64,000 nucleotides of DNA. Origin: CAYZJD01 sp964483455. Its GTDB lineage: Bacteria > Acidobacteriota > Terriglobia > Bryobacterales > Bryobacteraceae. Within the stretch, counting starts at the first letter, position 1. Each line of letters begins with the position of its first letter. This document shows, piece by piece, positions 63,316 through 64,000 of the stretch. The notes beneath the pieces are model-generated. The model had not been told where the DNA came from. It made no database searches and saw nothing but the letters and a program-made list of their open reading frames with translations. The stretch covers positions 28,225-92,224 of the forward strand of contig CAZACK010000004.1 of the NCBI GenBank assembly GCA_964483455.1, read 5' to 3'. The translations under genes were made by a program, and so were the position numbers.

Positions 63316-64000
63316 ATGGGCTTCTTCGACCTTACCGGTCAGACCGCGATCGTCACCGGCGCGGCTACTGGCATCGGTGAAGCCGTCGCGAGCCGCCTGG
63401 CGCAGGCCGGCGCGGCGGTGGCGGTGGCGGACATCGACCTGGAAGGGGCGAGCGCCGTCGCCCGAGCGATCGCCGCGGCGACAGACCGCGACGTTTTCCC
63501 GGTTCAGCTCGACATCACCGACGCGAGTTCCGCCAATAGGGCGGCGGCCGAAGTGCTGGCCCACACGGGCCGGATCGACATCCTCGTCAACAATGCCGGC
63601 ATCGCCGGGCGGGCCGCTCCGCTCTGGGAGCAGACCGAGGAGGACTGGCAGAAGGTAATTGCCGTCAACATGACCGGCGTGTTCAATTGCTGCCGCGCCG
63701 TCGTCACCCACATGCGCGAGCGCCGTTACGGCCGCATCGTGAACGTGGCCTCTATCGCCGGCAAGGAAGGCAATCCGAACATGACCGGTTACTCGGCCAC
63801 GAAGGCGGGAGTTATCGCATTTACTAAGTCGCTGGCGAAGGAGGTCGCCCTCGATGGCATCTGCGTGAACTCGGTCGCCCCGGCGGTGGTGCGCACCAAG
63901 ATCCTCGACCAGCTCACGCAGGCGCAAATCGACTACATGACCTCTCGCATTCCCATGCGGCGCACGGGGAATCCCGAAGAGATCGCCGCCGTGGTGCACT
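63316..64000 (+). CDS. Short-chain dehydrogenase/reductase, 3' partial
   Basis: The frame runs to the right edge, so the C-terminus is missing. The first 228 residues show the SDR fold: TGQTAIVTGAATGIGEAVAS (TGxxxGIG), ILVNNAGIAG (NNAG), NVASIAG with the catalytic Ser, and YSATKAGVIAFTKSLAKEV with the Tyr-x3-Lys pair. The NVAPAVVRT-like segment (SVAPAVVRTKILDQL) places the end near. FabG-like or sugar/alcohol dehydrogenase roles are possible. GAGAGAGG lies four to five bases before the ATG. Confidence 0.92.
   Translation, partial: MGFFDLTGQTAIVTGAATGIGEAVASRLAQAGAAVAVADIDLEGASAVARAIAAATDRDVFPVQLDITDASSANRAAAEVLAHTGRIDILVNNAGIAGRAAPLWEQTEEDWQKVIAVNMTGVFNCCRAVVTHMRERRYGRIVNVASIAGKEGNPNMTGYSATKAGVIAFTKSLAKEVALDGICVNSVAPAVVRTKILDQLTQAQIDYMTSRIPMRRTGNPEEIAAVVH

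Overview
The window is about 64 kb of GC-rich bacterial chromosome, most likely from an Acidobacteriota species of the Bryobacterales/Solibacter type. The evidence is family content, not a database search: two secreted VWFA-related proteins of the acidobacterial kind, a large Oar-like TonB-dependent receptor with an N-terminal carboxypeptidase-regulatory-like fold, a Ser/Thr kinase fused to PD40/WD40-like propeller repeats, a DUF1501/DUF1553/WD40-cytochrome/PPC gene set, several Tat-exported Gfo/Idh-like enzymes, and sulfatase and fucosidase genes. No rRNA, tRNA, transposase or prophage block was seen.

Layout. Positions 1-16613 are a surface-polysaccharide locus: methyltransferases, a heparinase II/III-type lyase, an AlgD-like nucleotide-sugar dehydrogenase, a polyprenyl-phosphate sugar transferase, a GT39-like membrane glycosyltransferase, a deacetylase-like protein, a two-domain oxidoreductase, a GT4 enzyme and a Wzx-type flippase. 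An exported phage-tail-fibre-like protein with a strongly structured leader sits inside it. Positions 16703-20445 hold truA-pyrE, a TolC-family outer-membrane protein and the scar of a vapBC toxin-antitoxin pair. Positions 20478-26196 hold a VWFA protein and the TonB receptor, which has a clear sigma70-type promoter carrying a palindrome in its spacer.

Positions 26482-31829 hold two metallophosphoesterases, a Spy/CpxP-like protein, adenylate kinase, a CoA-binding protein and a Rid-family protein. Positions 32204-37597 hold a GH29 fucosidase, an orphan Cas6-like gene with no array or other cas genes in view, and the kinase. Positions 37802-44227 run leuS, a Tat-exported Gfo/Idh oxidoreductase and a second small glycan cluster (methyltransferase, GT4, sugar transferase). 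Positions 44526-56000 hold an exported alpha/beta hydrolase, a four-gene operon on the minus strand (DUF1501, DUF1549/1553, WD40 plus cytochrome c, PPC), a second VWFA protein, an AlkA-like DNA glycosylase and an exported DapA-like protein.

Positions 56316-57990 hold a 33-residue membrane peptide and a sulfatase. Positions 58162-64000 are a compact housekeeping run: apt, ispE, prs, rplY, pth, rpsF, rpsR, rplI and the start of an SDR dehydrogenase. Taken together the genes suggest a soil-type heterotroph that builds acidic, uronate-containing surface glycans and imports or degrades complex, possibly sulfated or fucosylated, polysaccharides. The substrate statements are inference. Many long open frames on the opposite strand of real genes are GC-bias shadows and are left out.
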